Source of the DNA: a bacterium SCSIO 12696
GTDB taxonomy: Bacteria > Pseudomonadota > Gammaproteobacteria > Pseudomonadales > Porticoccaceae
Length of the DNA: 64,000 nt
Direction: 5' to 3'
NCBI GenBank assembly: GCA_024397955.1
Contig: CP073744.1
Coordinates: 2,508,501 to 2,572,500, forward strand
Positions within the stretch are counted from its first letter, which is position 1, and every line of letters starts with the position of its first letter. The notes below the pieces were generated by a model that searched no databases, was not told where the DNA came from, and worked only from the letters and a program-made list of their open reading frames with translations. The translations under genes and the position numbers were made by a program. Positions 56,664 to 64,000 of this stretch are shown here, in pieces.

Positions 56664-57878
56664 ATGGCCGTAGGCGAACCCACTTTTCCAACCATGCACC
56701 CTGTTCCTGGCTTTAAGCTGGCAACCACTTCTGCAGGTATCAAAACCCCTGGCCGTAAGGATTTAGTGGTGATGGAAATCGCACCTGGCAGCAGGGTAGC
56801 TGGTGTGTTTACCAAAAACGCCTTCTGTGCCGCGCCAGTACGTATTGCCAAGGCCAACCTGGCGCAAACTACCCCTCGCTACCTGATTACCAATACCGGT
56901 AATGCCAATGCGGGTACTGGTGAGCAGGGATTGGCCGATGCTAACTTAATTTGCCAGACACTTGCCGAGCAGGCCTGTGTGTCTTTGTCAGAGGTTTTGC
57001 CGTTTTCGACCGGTGTTATTGGTGAGCCTTTGCCTGCAGAAAAGATCGTCACTGCATTACCCAAAGCACTTTCTACTTTAACTGAGCAAGGCTGGGTGGA
57101 CGCAGGTGAGGGCATTATGACCACAGATACTCGCCCCAAAGGTGCTAGCCGCCAGCTTGATATCGATGGTAAGACCGTCACTATTACCGGTATTTCCAAG
57201 GGTTCGGGCATGATTAAGCCCAATATGGCCACCATGCTTGGCTACATTGCCACCGACGCGGCCATTGAGCAGCCAGTGCTGGAGCAGCTGGTGCGTGCGT
57301 GTGTGGACTGTTCTTTTAATCGCATCACCGTTGATGGCGATACCTCCACCAATGATTCGGTGGTTCTGGCAGCCACTGGGCAGTCGGGTGTTTCGATTGC
57401 CGAGGAGTGCAGTGGCTATGAGGATTTTGTCACTGCCCTGCGACAAGTTTGTATTGAACTGGCACAGGCCATTGTTCGCGATGGTGAAGGGGCCAGCAAG
57501 TTTGTGACCGTTGATGTTCGTGGTGGGGCCAGCTCCGCAGAGGCCTTGGCGGTGGCGTTTACAGTGGCGGAATCACCGTTGGTCAAAACCGCACTGTTTG
57601 CTTCCGACCCCAACTGGGGGCGTATTTTGGCCGCTGTTGGCCGTGCCGGCGTCGATGGCCTGGATGTTGATAATGTGGTTGTCCATTTGGGTGATGTATT
57701 GCTCACCGAGAATGGGGGCCGCGCCAGTAGTTACAGCGAACAGGCGGGTCAGGCGGTAATGGATCGGGAAGACATTGAGATCCGTATTGACCTGGGGCGC
57801 GGCGATTGCAGGGAAACCGTGTGGACTACGGATTTGTCTCATGAGTACGTGCGCATTAACGCAGAATACAGAACCTGA
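56664..57878 (+). CDS. argJ: Bifunctional ornithine acetyltransferase/N-acetylglutamate synthase ArgJ
   Basis: Recycles the acetyl group in arginine synthesis (404 residues). The self-cleavage site KPNMATML is present with the nucleophilic Thr190; cleavage between Ala189 and Thr190 gives the alpha and beta chains. N-terminal GFKLATTSAGIKTPGRKDL and TNTGNANAGTGEQG are family blocks. Whether it is mono- or bifunctional cannot be read reliably. secA-argJ-mutT order is shared with Pseudomonas-like genomes. Its stop lies inside the ribosome-binding region of the mutT start. Confidence 0.96.
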   Translation: MAVGEPTFPTMHPVPGFKLATTSAGIKTPGRKDLVVMEIAPGSRVAGVFTKNAFCAAPVRIAKANLAQTTPRYLITNTGNANAGTGEQGLADANLICQTLAEQACVSLSEVLPFSTGVIGEPLPAEKIVTALPKALSTLTEQGWVDAGEGIMTTDTRPKGASRQLDIDGKTVTITGISKGSGMIKPNMATMLGYIATDAAIEQPVLEQLVRACVDCSFNRITVDGDTSTNDSVVLAATGQSGVSIAEECSGYEDFVTALRQVCIELAQAIVRDGEGASKFVTVDVRGGASSAEALAVAFTVAESPLVKTALFASDPNWGRILAAVGRAGVDGLDVDNVVVHLGDVLLTENGGRASSYSEQAGQAVMDREDIEIRIDLGRGDCRETVWTTDLSHEYVRINAEYRT

Positions 57879-57887
57879 GGTGGCCTT

Positions 57888-58292
57888 TTGAAACGAATCC
57901 ATGTTGTTGCAGCTGTTATCCACGGCGACTGCTGTGGCCGTTCCGGTGAGCTGTTTATTGCCAAGCGCCCGGACCACTTACACAAAGGTGGCATGTGGGA
58001 ATTTCCTGGTGGTAAGGTGGATAGTGGTGAAACACCCAGGGAGGCGCTGGTGCGAGAGCTGCAAGAAGAGTTGGGTATCCAAACCATTGCTTGCGAGCGG
58101 TTAGTGGAAACTCATCACGACTACCCGGAAAAACAGATTCATCTGGAATTTTGGGAAGTCACCGATTTTGATGGCGAGCCCCATGGCGCTGAAGGCCAGC
58201 CAGTAAAGTGGGTGAAGTATCAGGAGTTAGGCAGTCACCCATTTCCAGAAGCCAATCAGGCGGTGGTTAACCGCCTGATGCAACACAGCTAG
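57888..58292 (+). CDS. mutT: MutT-like Nudix hydrolase (8-oxo-dGTP diphosphatase)
   Basis: A 134-residue Nudix protein that would hydrolyse 8-oxo-dGTP to prevent oxidative mutations. The Nudix box GGKVDSGETPREALVRELQE followed by ELGI matches GX5EX7REUXEEXGU fully. WEFPGGKV and FWEV are MutT-like. The start is a TTG at 57888, 5 nt after GAGGTGG. In some genomes this gene is fused to a thiamine-phosphate synthase-like domain; here it is not. It is convergent with yacG, 17 bp away. Confidence 0.92.
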   Translation: MKRIHVVAAVIHGDCCGRSGELFIAKRPDHLHKGGMWEFPGGKVDSGETPREALVRELQEELGIQTIACERLVETHHDYPEKQIHLEFWEVTDFDGEPHGAEGQPVKWVKYQELGSHPFPEANQAVVNRLMQHS

Positions 58293-58309
58293 ATCAATTT
58301 TGACAATCT

Positions 58310-58501
58310 TTAGTGCTGAGTCTCATCCGATAGCTCAGCATCCATAACCGGCTCACCGGGTATCGAATGAGTTTCATTGGCCCAGTCACCAAAATCAATT
58401 TGCTTACAGCGTTCTGAGCAAAATGGGCGATGGGGAAAGCCGCTATTCCACTGGATCAGCTTCTGACAGGTAGGGCAGTTTAATTCTGGGGGAGTGCTCA
58501 T
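58310..58501 (-). CDS. yacG: DNA gyrase inhibitor / zinc-binding protein YacG
   Basis: A 63-residue zinc protein. CPTCQKLIQWNSGFPHRPFCSERCKQIDFGDWAN has the four zinc cysteines (CxxC...CxxxC) and the WAN region of YacG, which binds and inhibits gyrase in E. coli. Its ATG overlaps the coaE stop by 4 bp. Standard coaE-yacG arrangement next to the pil genes. Confidence 0.95.
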   Translation of the reverse strand: MSTPPELNCPTCQKLIQWNSGFPHRPFCSERCKQIDFGDWANETHSIPGEPVMDAELSDETQH

Positions 58502-59103
58502 GCCTTTGCCTCACTGGCCAACAGCAAATACTTTTGGTGCATGGCATTTACCTGGTTTTGCAATTCATCAAGTGAGCCGCTATTGCAGATGATATCGTCA
58601 GCCCGATCCAGACGGGTTTGCCGAGGCAGCTGACTGGCCATAATCGCACGGATTTGGCTTTCTGAAGTGGCGTCTCTGGCACAGGCGCGCTCTATTTGCA
58701 GCTCTTCCGTAGCGTCTATCACCAGAATACGGTCAACCAATTTGTGTTGTTCGGTATCCAACAACAGAGGTGATGAGAGGATGGCGTAAGGGCTGTTGAT
58801 GGTGTGTAGACGCTCATCCATCCATTGGTGAATCAGTGGGTGCAATAACTCTTCGAGCCATTGGCGTTTTTCCGGGTCGGCGAACACCATTGCTCGTAGG
58901 GCGCTTCGATTGAGGTCGTTGCTGGGCAATAGCACACCGACGCCAAAGTGCTCAATGATTTCGAGATAGGCGTCGGTGTGGGGCTCTACAACTCGCCGTG
59001 CGGCGATGTCTGCGTCGACAATCTCAATTTCACAATCCTGAAAATAGTGGGTGGCGGCGTTTTTGCCGCTGCCGATACCGCCGGTTAGGCCAACTACGTA
59101 CAT
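58498..59103 (-). CDS. coaE: Dephospho-CoA kinase
   Basis: The final step of coenzyme A synthesis (201 residues). P-loop VGLTGGIGSGKNAATHYF (with Asn where many have Ser/Thr after the Lys), VDADIAARRVVEPHT, and PLLLDTEQHKLVDRILVIDATEE are family blocks. An AGGAAAA ribosome-binding site precedes the ATG. The gap upstream to pilD (140 bp) is filled by a palindromic repeat, so promoters for coaE may come from pilD or within the repeat. Confidence 0.95.
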   Translation of the reverse strand: MYVVGLTGGIGSGKNAATHYFQDCEIEIVDADIAARRVVEPHTDAYLEIIEHFGVGVLLPSNDLNRSALRAMVFADPEKRQWLEELLHPLIHQWMDERLHTINSPYAILSSPLLLDTEQHKLVDRILVIDATEELQIERACARDATSESQIRAIMASQLPRQTRLDRADDIICNSGSLDELQNQVNAMHQKYLLLASEAKA

Positions 59104-59121
59104 GGTTTTTTCCTGATAGTT

Positions 59122-59235
59122 GTCATTCCCGCGAAGGCGGGACTAATGCTTGCGTTGAGCGCCCGCAGGGCGAGCGAAGCGTATAATCCACATAGGTTGG
59201 TAAGAATAATGGATTCCTGCCTTCGCGGGAATGAC
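59122..59235. repeat. GTCATTCCCGCG-ended palindromic element between coaE and pilD
   Basis: A 114-bp element with near-perfect 21-bp terminal inverted repeats: GTCATTCCCGCGAAGGCG (from 59122) and its complement ending at 59235, one mismatch that still allows G-T pairing. A further internal GC-rich hairpin (GCGCCCGCAGGGCG near 59160) is present. It is similar in type to 16211-16302 and 61388-61461. Confidence 0.8.
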
Positions 59236-59243
59236 GAATTAGC

Positions 59244-60101
59244 CTAAGGGGCTAAGTAAGGGGTATACCAAGCCAAAATATCATGCCCCCAAATTAGTGC
59301 AATCCATCCCGCTGCGGCCAGGTAGGGGCCAAAAGCGATGGGGATCTGCTTGTCGCGGCCCATAATTAATATACCGGCAATGCCCACCAGAGCGCCTACT
59401 ACCGCTGACAACAAAATAATCATTGGTAAAAACTGCCATCCCATCCAGGCACCCAACGCTGCCAGCAGCTTGAAATCCCCGTGGCCCATGCCTTCTTTGC
59501 CGGTGAGCTTTTTGAAAATAATGTACACCGTCCAAAGAGAGAGGTAGCCTACTGCACCACCAATAACTGAGCTGGCCAAATCTGTAAAAACCCCTTGGGT
59601 ATTGGCCAATAGACCTATCCACATCAGCGGTAGGGTTATATTGTCTGGCAATAGTTTATGGCCGAAGTCGATACCAGTAAGGGCAATCAGGCACCAGGTA
59701 AATAGCAGTGCTAACAAGCCCTGCTCGCTCATTCCATAGTGAAAAATAATAAAACCGGACAACAGGCCAGTGAGTAGCTCAATCGCCGGATACTGTAGTG
59801 AGATTTTTGTGCTGCAGTTTTGACATTGACCCTTCAACAGCAGGTAACTGATTACCGGGATATTGTGCCAAGGCTTGATAGATGCATTGCACTTGGGGCA
59901 ATGAGATGCGGGGAATGCTAAGGAAATGCGTGGTTCAACTTCCGCCTTTAACTCCAAAATCTCTCGTGCCATTTCCCGCCAGCTAATTTGTAGCTGCATC
60001 GGCAGACGATAGATCACTACATTGAGGAAGCTTCCGACCAACAGGCCTAATATAACGGCAACGCCCACCAAAAGGGTGGGCGGGAGGTTGAGTTCTGGCA
60101 T
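59244..60101 (-). CDS. pilD: Prepilin peptidase/N-methyltransferase PilD
   Basis: A polytopic inner-membrane aspartyl protease (285 residues) that cleaves the leader of type IV prepilins and type II secretion pseudopilins and methylates the new N-terminus. The zinc-binding pair CPKC and CQNC in the cytoplasmic loop, the protease Asp residues in ALTGIDFGHKLLPD and GMGHGDFKL, and GSFLNVVIYRLP near the start are all present. It follows pilC by 27 bp and would process PilA. Confidence 0.96.
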   Translation of the reverse strand: MPELNLPPTLLVGVAVILGLLVGSFLNVVIYRLPMQLQISWREMAREILELKAEVEPRISLAFPASHCPKCNASIKPWHNIPVISYLLLKGQCQNCSTKISLQYPAIELLTGLLSGFIIFHYGMSEQGLLALLFTWCLIALTGIDFGHKLLPDNITLPLMWIGLLANTQGVFTDLASSVIGGAVGYLSLWTVYIIFKKLTGKEGMGHGDFKLLAALGAWMGWQFLPMIILLSAVVGALVGIAGILIMGRDKQIPIAFGPYLAAAGWIALIWGHDILAWYTPYLAP

Positions 60102-60128
60102 TCTGTGTTTGTCTCGTTGTTATTCTTT

Positions 60129-61343
60129 TTAGATTGTATTACCCAGCTGAAATATTGGCAGGTACATAGCAATCAGCATGCCGCCGATAAGAACACCTAG
60201 TACAGCCATAATCATTGGCTCAAGCAGGGTGGTTAGATTGTCTACGGCATTATCAACAGACTCTTCGTAATGTTCAGCTGCCTTTTCCAACATTTCATCT
60301 AGCGCTCCTGATTCTTCACCGATAGAAGCCATTTGTACTAAAAGAATGGGAAATACCCCGGTGCTTTTCAGCGAGCTGTTGAGTTGAACGCCAGTGGTAA
60401 CATCGTCACGTACCTTGTATATGGCGTCTCTATAAACGGCATTGCCTGAAGCGCGACCTACTGAGTCCAATGCATCCACAAGGGGAACACCTGCTGCAAA
60501 TGTTGTGGATAATGTCCGTGCAAAACGAGCCACAGCGCCTTCATTAATTATATTTCCCACTATGGGTATTTTTAAAGTCACCTTGTCGACAGTGTCAGCA
60601 AACTTTGGTGATCTTTGCTTTCCCTCTTTGAATGCGAAAAGGGCACCAACAATTATCAAAAGCCATATCCACCACTGTCTTTGAGCAGCCTCTGACAAAC
60701 CTAAAACGAATTGTGTGAAAGCTGGGAGCTCGCCACCAAAGGAGCTAAATGTTTGAGCAAATTGAGGAATCACATTAACAAGCAAAATGCCCATTACTAT
60801 TACAGCAACAACAATTACAGCAATAGGGTAGGTTAGAGCCTTCTTAACTTTTGCTTTCAGGCTTTCCAGCTTTTCCTTATAGAGTGCAATACGATCCAGC
60901 ATAGTTTCTAAGGCACCTGATGTTTCGCCTGATTCAACTAGACTACAAAATAGATCATCAAAGTACTTTGGATGCTTTCGCAGGGATGAACCAAAGCTGG
61001 CGCCGGCAGCGACATCGTCGCGAATGGACTCAATCAGGGATTTCAGACTGGTGTTTTCACAGCCCTCAGCGACAATATCGAAGCTTTGTACCAGTGGCAC
61101 ACCTGCTTTCATCATCGTGGCCATTTGGCGAGTAAAAGCCGCAATATCGGCGGGCTTGATAGGTTTGCCGCTACTGCCAAACAGAGGTTTGGGTTTCTTT
61201 TTAACGTTATTGGCAATAATGCCCTGTTTGCGCAGCTGGGCACGGGCAAAGTTGGCGTTGGCGCTACGAATCTCGCCTTGCACAACACTACCTTTTTTAT
61301 CTTTGCCTTTATAGACAAATACTTGCGCTTCTGCGGTTGCCAT
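60129..61343 (-). CDS. pilC: Type IV pilus inner-membrane platform protein PilC
   Basis: A 404-residue platform protein of the type IV pilus machine. Two repeats of the GspF/PilC domain: AAFTRQMATMMKAGVPLVQSFD and ARFARTLSTTFAAGVPLVDALDS, each followed by the FxxxLxxxxxxG-type helices and three membrane segments (IVVAVIVMGILLV near 180; a central pair; and a final LIGGMLIAMYLPIFQLG). An AAGGAT ribosome-binding site precedes the ATG. The 148-bp gap to pilB holds a palindromic repeat. Confidence 0.96.
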   Translation of the reverse strand: MATAEAQVFVYKGKDKKGSVVQGEIRSANANFARAQLRKQGIIANNVKKKPKPLFGSSGKPIKPADIAAFTRQMATMMKAGVPLVQSFDIVAEGCENTSLKSLIESIRDDVAAGASFGSSLRKHPKYFDDLFCSLVESGETSGALETMLDRIALYKEKLESLKAKVKKALTYPIAVIVVAVIVMGILLVNVIPQFAQTFSSFGGELPAFTQFVLGLSEAAQRQWWIWLLIIVGALFAFKEGKQRSPKFADTVDKVTLKIPIVGNIINEGAVARFARTLSTTFAAGVPLVDALDSVGRASGNAVYRDAIYKVRDDVTTGVQLNSSLKSTGVFPILLVQMASIGEESGALDEMLEKAAEHYEESVDNAVDNLTTLLEPMIMAVLGVLIGGMLIAMYLPIFQLGNTI

Positions 61344-61387
61344 AACCCAATCCTTCGAAATCTAGTTATTATTCGTTGTAAGTCGCT

Positions 61388-61461
61388 GTCATTGCGAGGA
61401 TTGAATGTGTTACCACACTCGCTGAGGTTGCTGCGGCCACTGTGTTTAGCCTCGCAATGAC
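61388..61461. repeat. GTCATTGCGAGG-ended palindromic element between pilB and pilC
   Basis: Perfect 12-bp terminal inverted repeats GTCATTGCGAGG (61388-61399) and CCTCGCAATGAC (61450-61461) enclose a 50-bp core with TGTG/CACA pairing. This is the shortest GTCATT-ended element in the window and sits inside the pil operon. Confidence 0.75.
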
Positions 61462-61491
61462 GAGATTATTACTTATTCGGCGTTTGGCCGG

Positions 61492-63216
61492 TCAGTCTTT
61501 AGTGACCCGATTAGCCTCTTCCAAACTGATTATACCCTTGGCAGCCTTTAAAAGTGCCGACTGGCGCAAAGTTCTAAAGCCTTCTTTTTTCGCCTCTTCG
61601 GCGATTTGCAAGGAGTTTCCTCCCTCCATAATAATGCGCGAAATGGACGGACTCACCTTTAGCACCTCATATACCCCACTACGGCCCTTGTAGCCATTAG
61701 TGCATTTGGGGCAACCTACCGGGTGGTACAGCTCAAACTGATCGCGAGGTAGGTCGATAGTATCAAAGCCTTCCTCGGTCAGAATCTTATCGGGTATATC
61801 GTCTGCCGGGCGGCGGCAGTGTTGGCACAGTCGGCGCGCCAGCCGCTGGGCGATAATCAGACTAACAGATGTGGCTACGTTAAAGGCGGGAACCCCCATA
61901 TTGAGCAAGCGGGTTAATGTTTCCGGTGAGCTGTTGGTGTGTAGGGTGGATAACACCAAGTGGCCGGTTTGCGCCGCTTTAATGGAAATTTCTGCTGTTT
62001 CTAAGTCGCGAATCTCACCCACCATGATCACATCTGGATCCTGACGGAGAAAGGCTCGCAGGGCTTCTGCAAAAGTCAGGTTTACCTTGGTGTTGATCTG
62101 CACCTGGTTAATCCCATCCATATTGATTTCGATGGGGTCTTCGGCCGTGGAGATATTGCGCTCCGGGGTGTTGAGAATACCCAAACCGGTATAAAGGGAA
62201 ACGGTTTTACCGCTACCAGTAGGGCCAGTGACCAGAATCATGCCCTGAGGCTGGGCTAGGGTATTCATATAAGCTTCTTTTTGGTCTTCCTCGTAGCCCA
62301 GTGCATCGATACCCATTTTTGCACTGTTGGAGTCCAAAATTCGCAATACAATTTTTTCCCCATACAAGGTGGGTAGTGTATTTACCCGAAAGTCGATAGC
62401 TTTAGATTTGGACAGTTTAAGTTTAATTCGGCCGTCCTGAGGGATGCGCCGCTCTGAGATATCCAGCTGCGACATTACCTTTAAGCGTGCTGCCAGACGT
62501 GGCGCCAAATTAGCCGGGGGCTTTGTCATTTCCTGCAATACGCCGTCAATGCGGAATCGCACACGGTAGCTCCGCTCATAGGGCTCAAAGTGAATATCCG
62601 ATGCCCCCAACTTGATAGCATCCAGTAATAGTTTATTAATAAAGCGAACAATGGGAGCGTCGTCGGTATCTCCGCTATGGTCTTCTTCGGCAGGGTCTTC
62701 AACGGCGCTAACGTCCAATTCGTCCAGATGCACATCGTCCAGTGTGCCCAGAGCTTCCCCTAAGTCTTCTTCTTGCTGGTTGAGAAAGTTTTCGATAGCC
62801 GCTTCAAGCTTGTCGTACTCTACAAGTACTGGCTCAATAGTCATGCCAGTTTGGAATTGAATCTCGTTGATAGTCTGGTGGTTGGTGGGGTCGCATACAC
62901 CAAGAGACAAGCGGCTTCCTCGACTATAGAGTGGCAGGGCTTTATGGCGACGAATCAGTTTGCCATCTACTAGCTCTTTTGGGGCTGTATCCAGATTAAA
63001 GGAATCCAGATCCAATAGTGGGGAGCCAAATTCATTGGCTGCCACTGTTGCTACCAGTTGAGCTGGTAGCACATTGGCAGTAACAATATGTTCTACAAAT
63101 GGTAGCCGCTGTTGCTGGCAGTGAATAACTGCCTCTTCAGCGGCTTCCTGTTCGATTAGGCCGTCCTGTACCAAACGCTTTGGCAAGCCTCTTAGTGCGC
63201 TATTGGCGGGTGTCAT
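61492..63216 (-). CDS. pilB: Type IV pilus assembly ATPase PilB
   Basis: The extension motor (574 residues). N-terminal GspE-N domain with QDGLIEQEAAEEAV, then the ATPase: Walker A GPTGSGKTVSLYTGLG, Asp box STAEDPIEINMDGINQVQ, Walker B DPDVIMVGEIRDLETAEI, His box LSTLHTNSSPETLTRL, and the tetracysteine zinc site CQHC...CPKC in GCPKCTNGYKGRSG. Length and features are those of PilB, not PilT. It is divergent from pilA across 378 bp. Confidence 0.97.
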   Translation of the reverse strand: MTPANSALRGLPKRLVQDGLIEQEAAEEAVIHCQQQRLPFVEHIVTANVLPAQLVATVAANEFGSPLLDLDSFNLDTAPKELVDGKLIRRHKALPLYSRGSRLSLGVCDPTNHQTINEIQFQTGMTIEPVLVEYDKLEAAIENFLNQQEEDLGEALGTLDDVHLDELDVSAVEDPAEEDHSGDTDDAPIVRFINKLLLDAIKLGASDIHFEPYERSYRVRFRIDGVLQEMTKPPANLAPRLAARLKVMSQLDISERRIPQDGRIKLKLSKSKAIDFRVNTLPTLYGEKIVLRILDSNSAKMGIDALGYEEDQKEAYMNTLAQPQGMILVTGPTGSGKTVSLYTGLGILNTPERNISTAEDPIEINMDGINQVQINTKVNLTFAEALRAFLRQDPDVIMVGEIRDLETAEISIKAAQTGHLVLSTLHTNSSPETLTRLLNMGVPAFNVATSVSLIIAQRLARRLCQHCRRPADDIPDKILTEEGFDTIDLPRDQFELYHPVGCPKCTNGYKGRSGVYEVLKVSPSISRIIMEGGNSLQIAEEAKKEGFRTLRQSALLKAAKGIISLEEANRVTKD

Positions 63217-63594
63217 TATATGTATCCGTTTTTATCATCGGTGCCTGTCAGGCCCGCAGAAGTGGGAATCCATATCTGATTATGGCAACCCGCATATATA
63301 AGAGCAATGGGCTGGTACCACTAGAATTACGATAAGCTTGGGATGGTATGACAATAAATGTCACATCGGGCTGTCTTGGTCTGACCAAAGTTGTTCTTGC
63401 GAGCCCCTATTATTCCATCATTAAGAGGATTGTGGCGACACGGCAATCTGTGTGTATCAGAGTTGTTGCTTTTAAATTTTTGATTTTGTTTGATTTTTTT
63501 CTGTTGTGGGCGTGGTTTTGAAAAGTTGGCACACTATTCGCTATTAAGATCTCCGACTGTTCATAACAACCATAAACTTCCGAAGGAGAATCTT
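63217..63594. other. 378-bp divergent pilB/pilA intergenic region
   Basis: There is no gene. A degenerate half-repeat GTCAGGCCCGCAGAAGTGGG (63247-63266, resembling the GTCATTCCCGCG arm) and a second degenerate piece near 63430-63450 (CGACACGGCAATCTG) are visible. The 3' portion is T-rich and holds the sigma-54 promoter of pilA. PilR sites are likely upstream of it but I could not define them. The pilB promoter was not identified. Confidence 0.6.
63527..63542 (+). promoter_or_regulatory. Sigma-54 (RpoN) promoter of pilA
   Basis: TGGCACACTATTCGCT: GG at 63528-63529 and GC at 63540-63541 are separated by exactly 10 bp, the strict -24/-12 spacing. Transcription would begin near 63553, about 40 nt before the pilA ATG. 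pilA is classically RpoN- and PilR-dependent. Confidence 0.88.
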
Positions 63595-64000
63595 ATGAAA
63601 CAGCGTCAAGGGGGCTTTACCCTGATTGAATTAATGATCGTTATTGCGATTATCGGTATTTTGGCAGCTATCGCTTTGCCTCAGTATGAAAACTACACTA
63701 TTCGTGGCCAATCTTCTGAAGGTTTGGCTTTGGCTAGTGGCCTGAAAACAAATGTTGCCGAGATATTTGCAGAAGAAGGTGCTCTTGCTGGTATTAACAG
63801 TGGGGCCGATGGTATTCCGGCAGCAGCCACTGTAAATGGTAACTATGTAACTGGTGTGGCTGTGGCTGCAGGTGTGATTACAGTGACTTTTGGCAATGAT
63901 GCTAACGCAAACTTGGCTGGTGCAAATATGGTTCTTACGCCTGTAGATAACGGCGGTTCCTTAGAGTGGGGTTGTACTTCGCCGCTTAACGCAACCGATC
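63595..64000 (+). CDS. pilA: Type IV major pilin PilA (3' end off window)
   Basis: The first 135 codons of a type IVa pilin. Leader MKQRQGG ends in Gly-Gly, cleaved by PilD before Phe8. The hydrophobic helix [20 protein letters not shown] with Glu at mature position 5 is canonical. The globular part is Ala/Gly/Asn/Val-rich, and the first Cys of the likely C-terminal disulphide loop appears at EWGCTS. An AAGGAG ribosome-binding site is 6 nt before the ATG. The gene is beside, and divergent from, pilBCD. Confidence 0.95.
   Translation, partial: MKQRQGGFTLIELMIVIAIIGILAAIALPQYENYTIRGQSSEGLALASGLKTNVAEIFAEEGALAGINSGADGIPAAATVNGNYVTGVAVAAGVITVTFGNDANANLAGANMVLTPVDNGGSLEWGCTSPLNATD

Overview
The window looks like chromosomal DNA from a Gram-negative gammaproteobacterium. 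Three things support this: a complete dcw cell-wall/division cluster running mraZ to ftsZ, followed by lpxC, an M23 peptidase, secA and argJ; a mutT-yacG-coaE-pilD-pilC-pilB-pilA block; and gatCAB divergent from mreBCD-maf-rng-yhdP. This order resembles the Pseudomonas/Cellvibrio/Spongiibacter side of the class. A more exact placement (for example a marine Cellvibrionales-like genus) is inference only. No rRNA, tRNA, CRISPR array, transposase or phage gene was found.

Layout. 1-2.4 kb (minus): a TrmY-type tRNA methyltransferase running off the edge, an unrecognised protein and a DAHP synthase. 2.5-4.0 kb: an SNF-family transporter with a strong terminator. 4.0-11.7 kb: an accessory redox/signalling locus. 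It holds two divergently transcribed histidine kinases with closely similar cores, a di-haem cytochrome c peroxidase translationally coupled to the second kinase, a REC-HDOD regulator, a REC plus degenerate HD-GYP regulator, and a TlpA-like thioredoxin. 11.7-14.9 kb (minus): gatCAB. 15.2-24.7 kb: mreBCD, maf, rng, yhdP, nit. 24.7-25.1 kb: a repeat-filled gap. 25.1-29.5 kb: hemCDXY. 29.5-31.0 kb: three small exported proteins of unknown function. 31.0-33.6 kb: EamA and SulP transporters. 33.6-51.2 kb: the dcw cluster, preceded by a nested palindromic repeat, a promoter and a MraZ operator. 51.5-58.3 kb: lpxC, M23 peptidase, secA, argJ, mutT. 58.3-63.2 kb (minus): yacG, coaE, pilD, pilC, pilB. 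63.6 kb to the end: pilA under a sigma-54 promoter.

How the genes work together. Most of the window is housekeeping. MreBCD and the dcw genes build the elongation and division machinery and the peptidoglycan precursor pathway, LpxC commits to lipid A, SecA drives export, GatCAB makes Gln-tRNA/Asn-tRNA, and HemCD make uroporphyrinogen III. Translational coupling by 1-4 bp overlaps is pervasive (gatCAB, mreC-mreD-maf, hemC-hemD, hemX-hemY, ftsL to ddlB).

The least ordinary parts are: (1) the peroxidase/two-kinase/pseudo-HD regulator locus; (2) mreC, which has no canonical start codon at the position its ribosome-binding site indicates (AUC instead of AUG); (3) SecA with a tandem duplicated SEC-C zinc tail; (4) FtsI with SSQ in place of the SxN motif; (5) a family of GTCATT-ended palindromic intergenic elements; and (6) a co-varying CATGGATG hairpin element whose two copies bracket mraZ-ftsZ, one of them swallowing the ftsZ stop codon.
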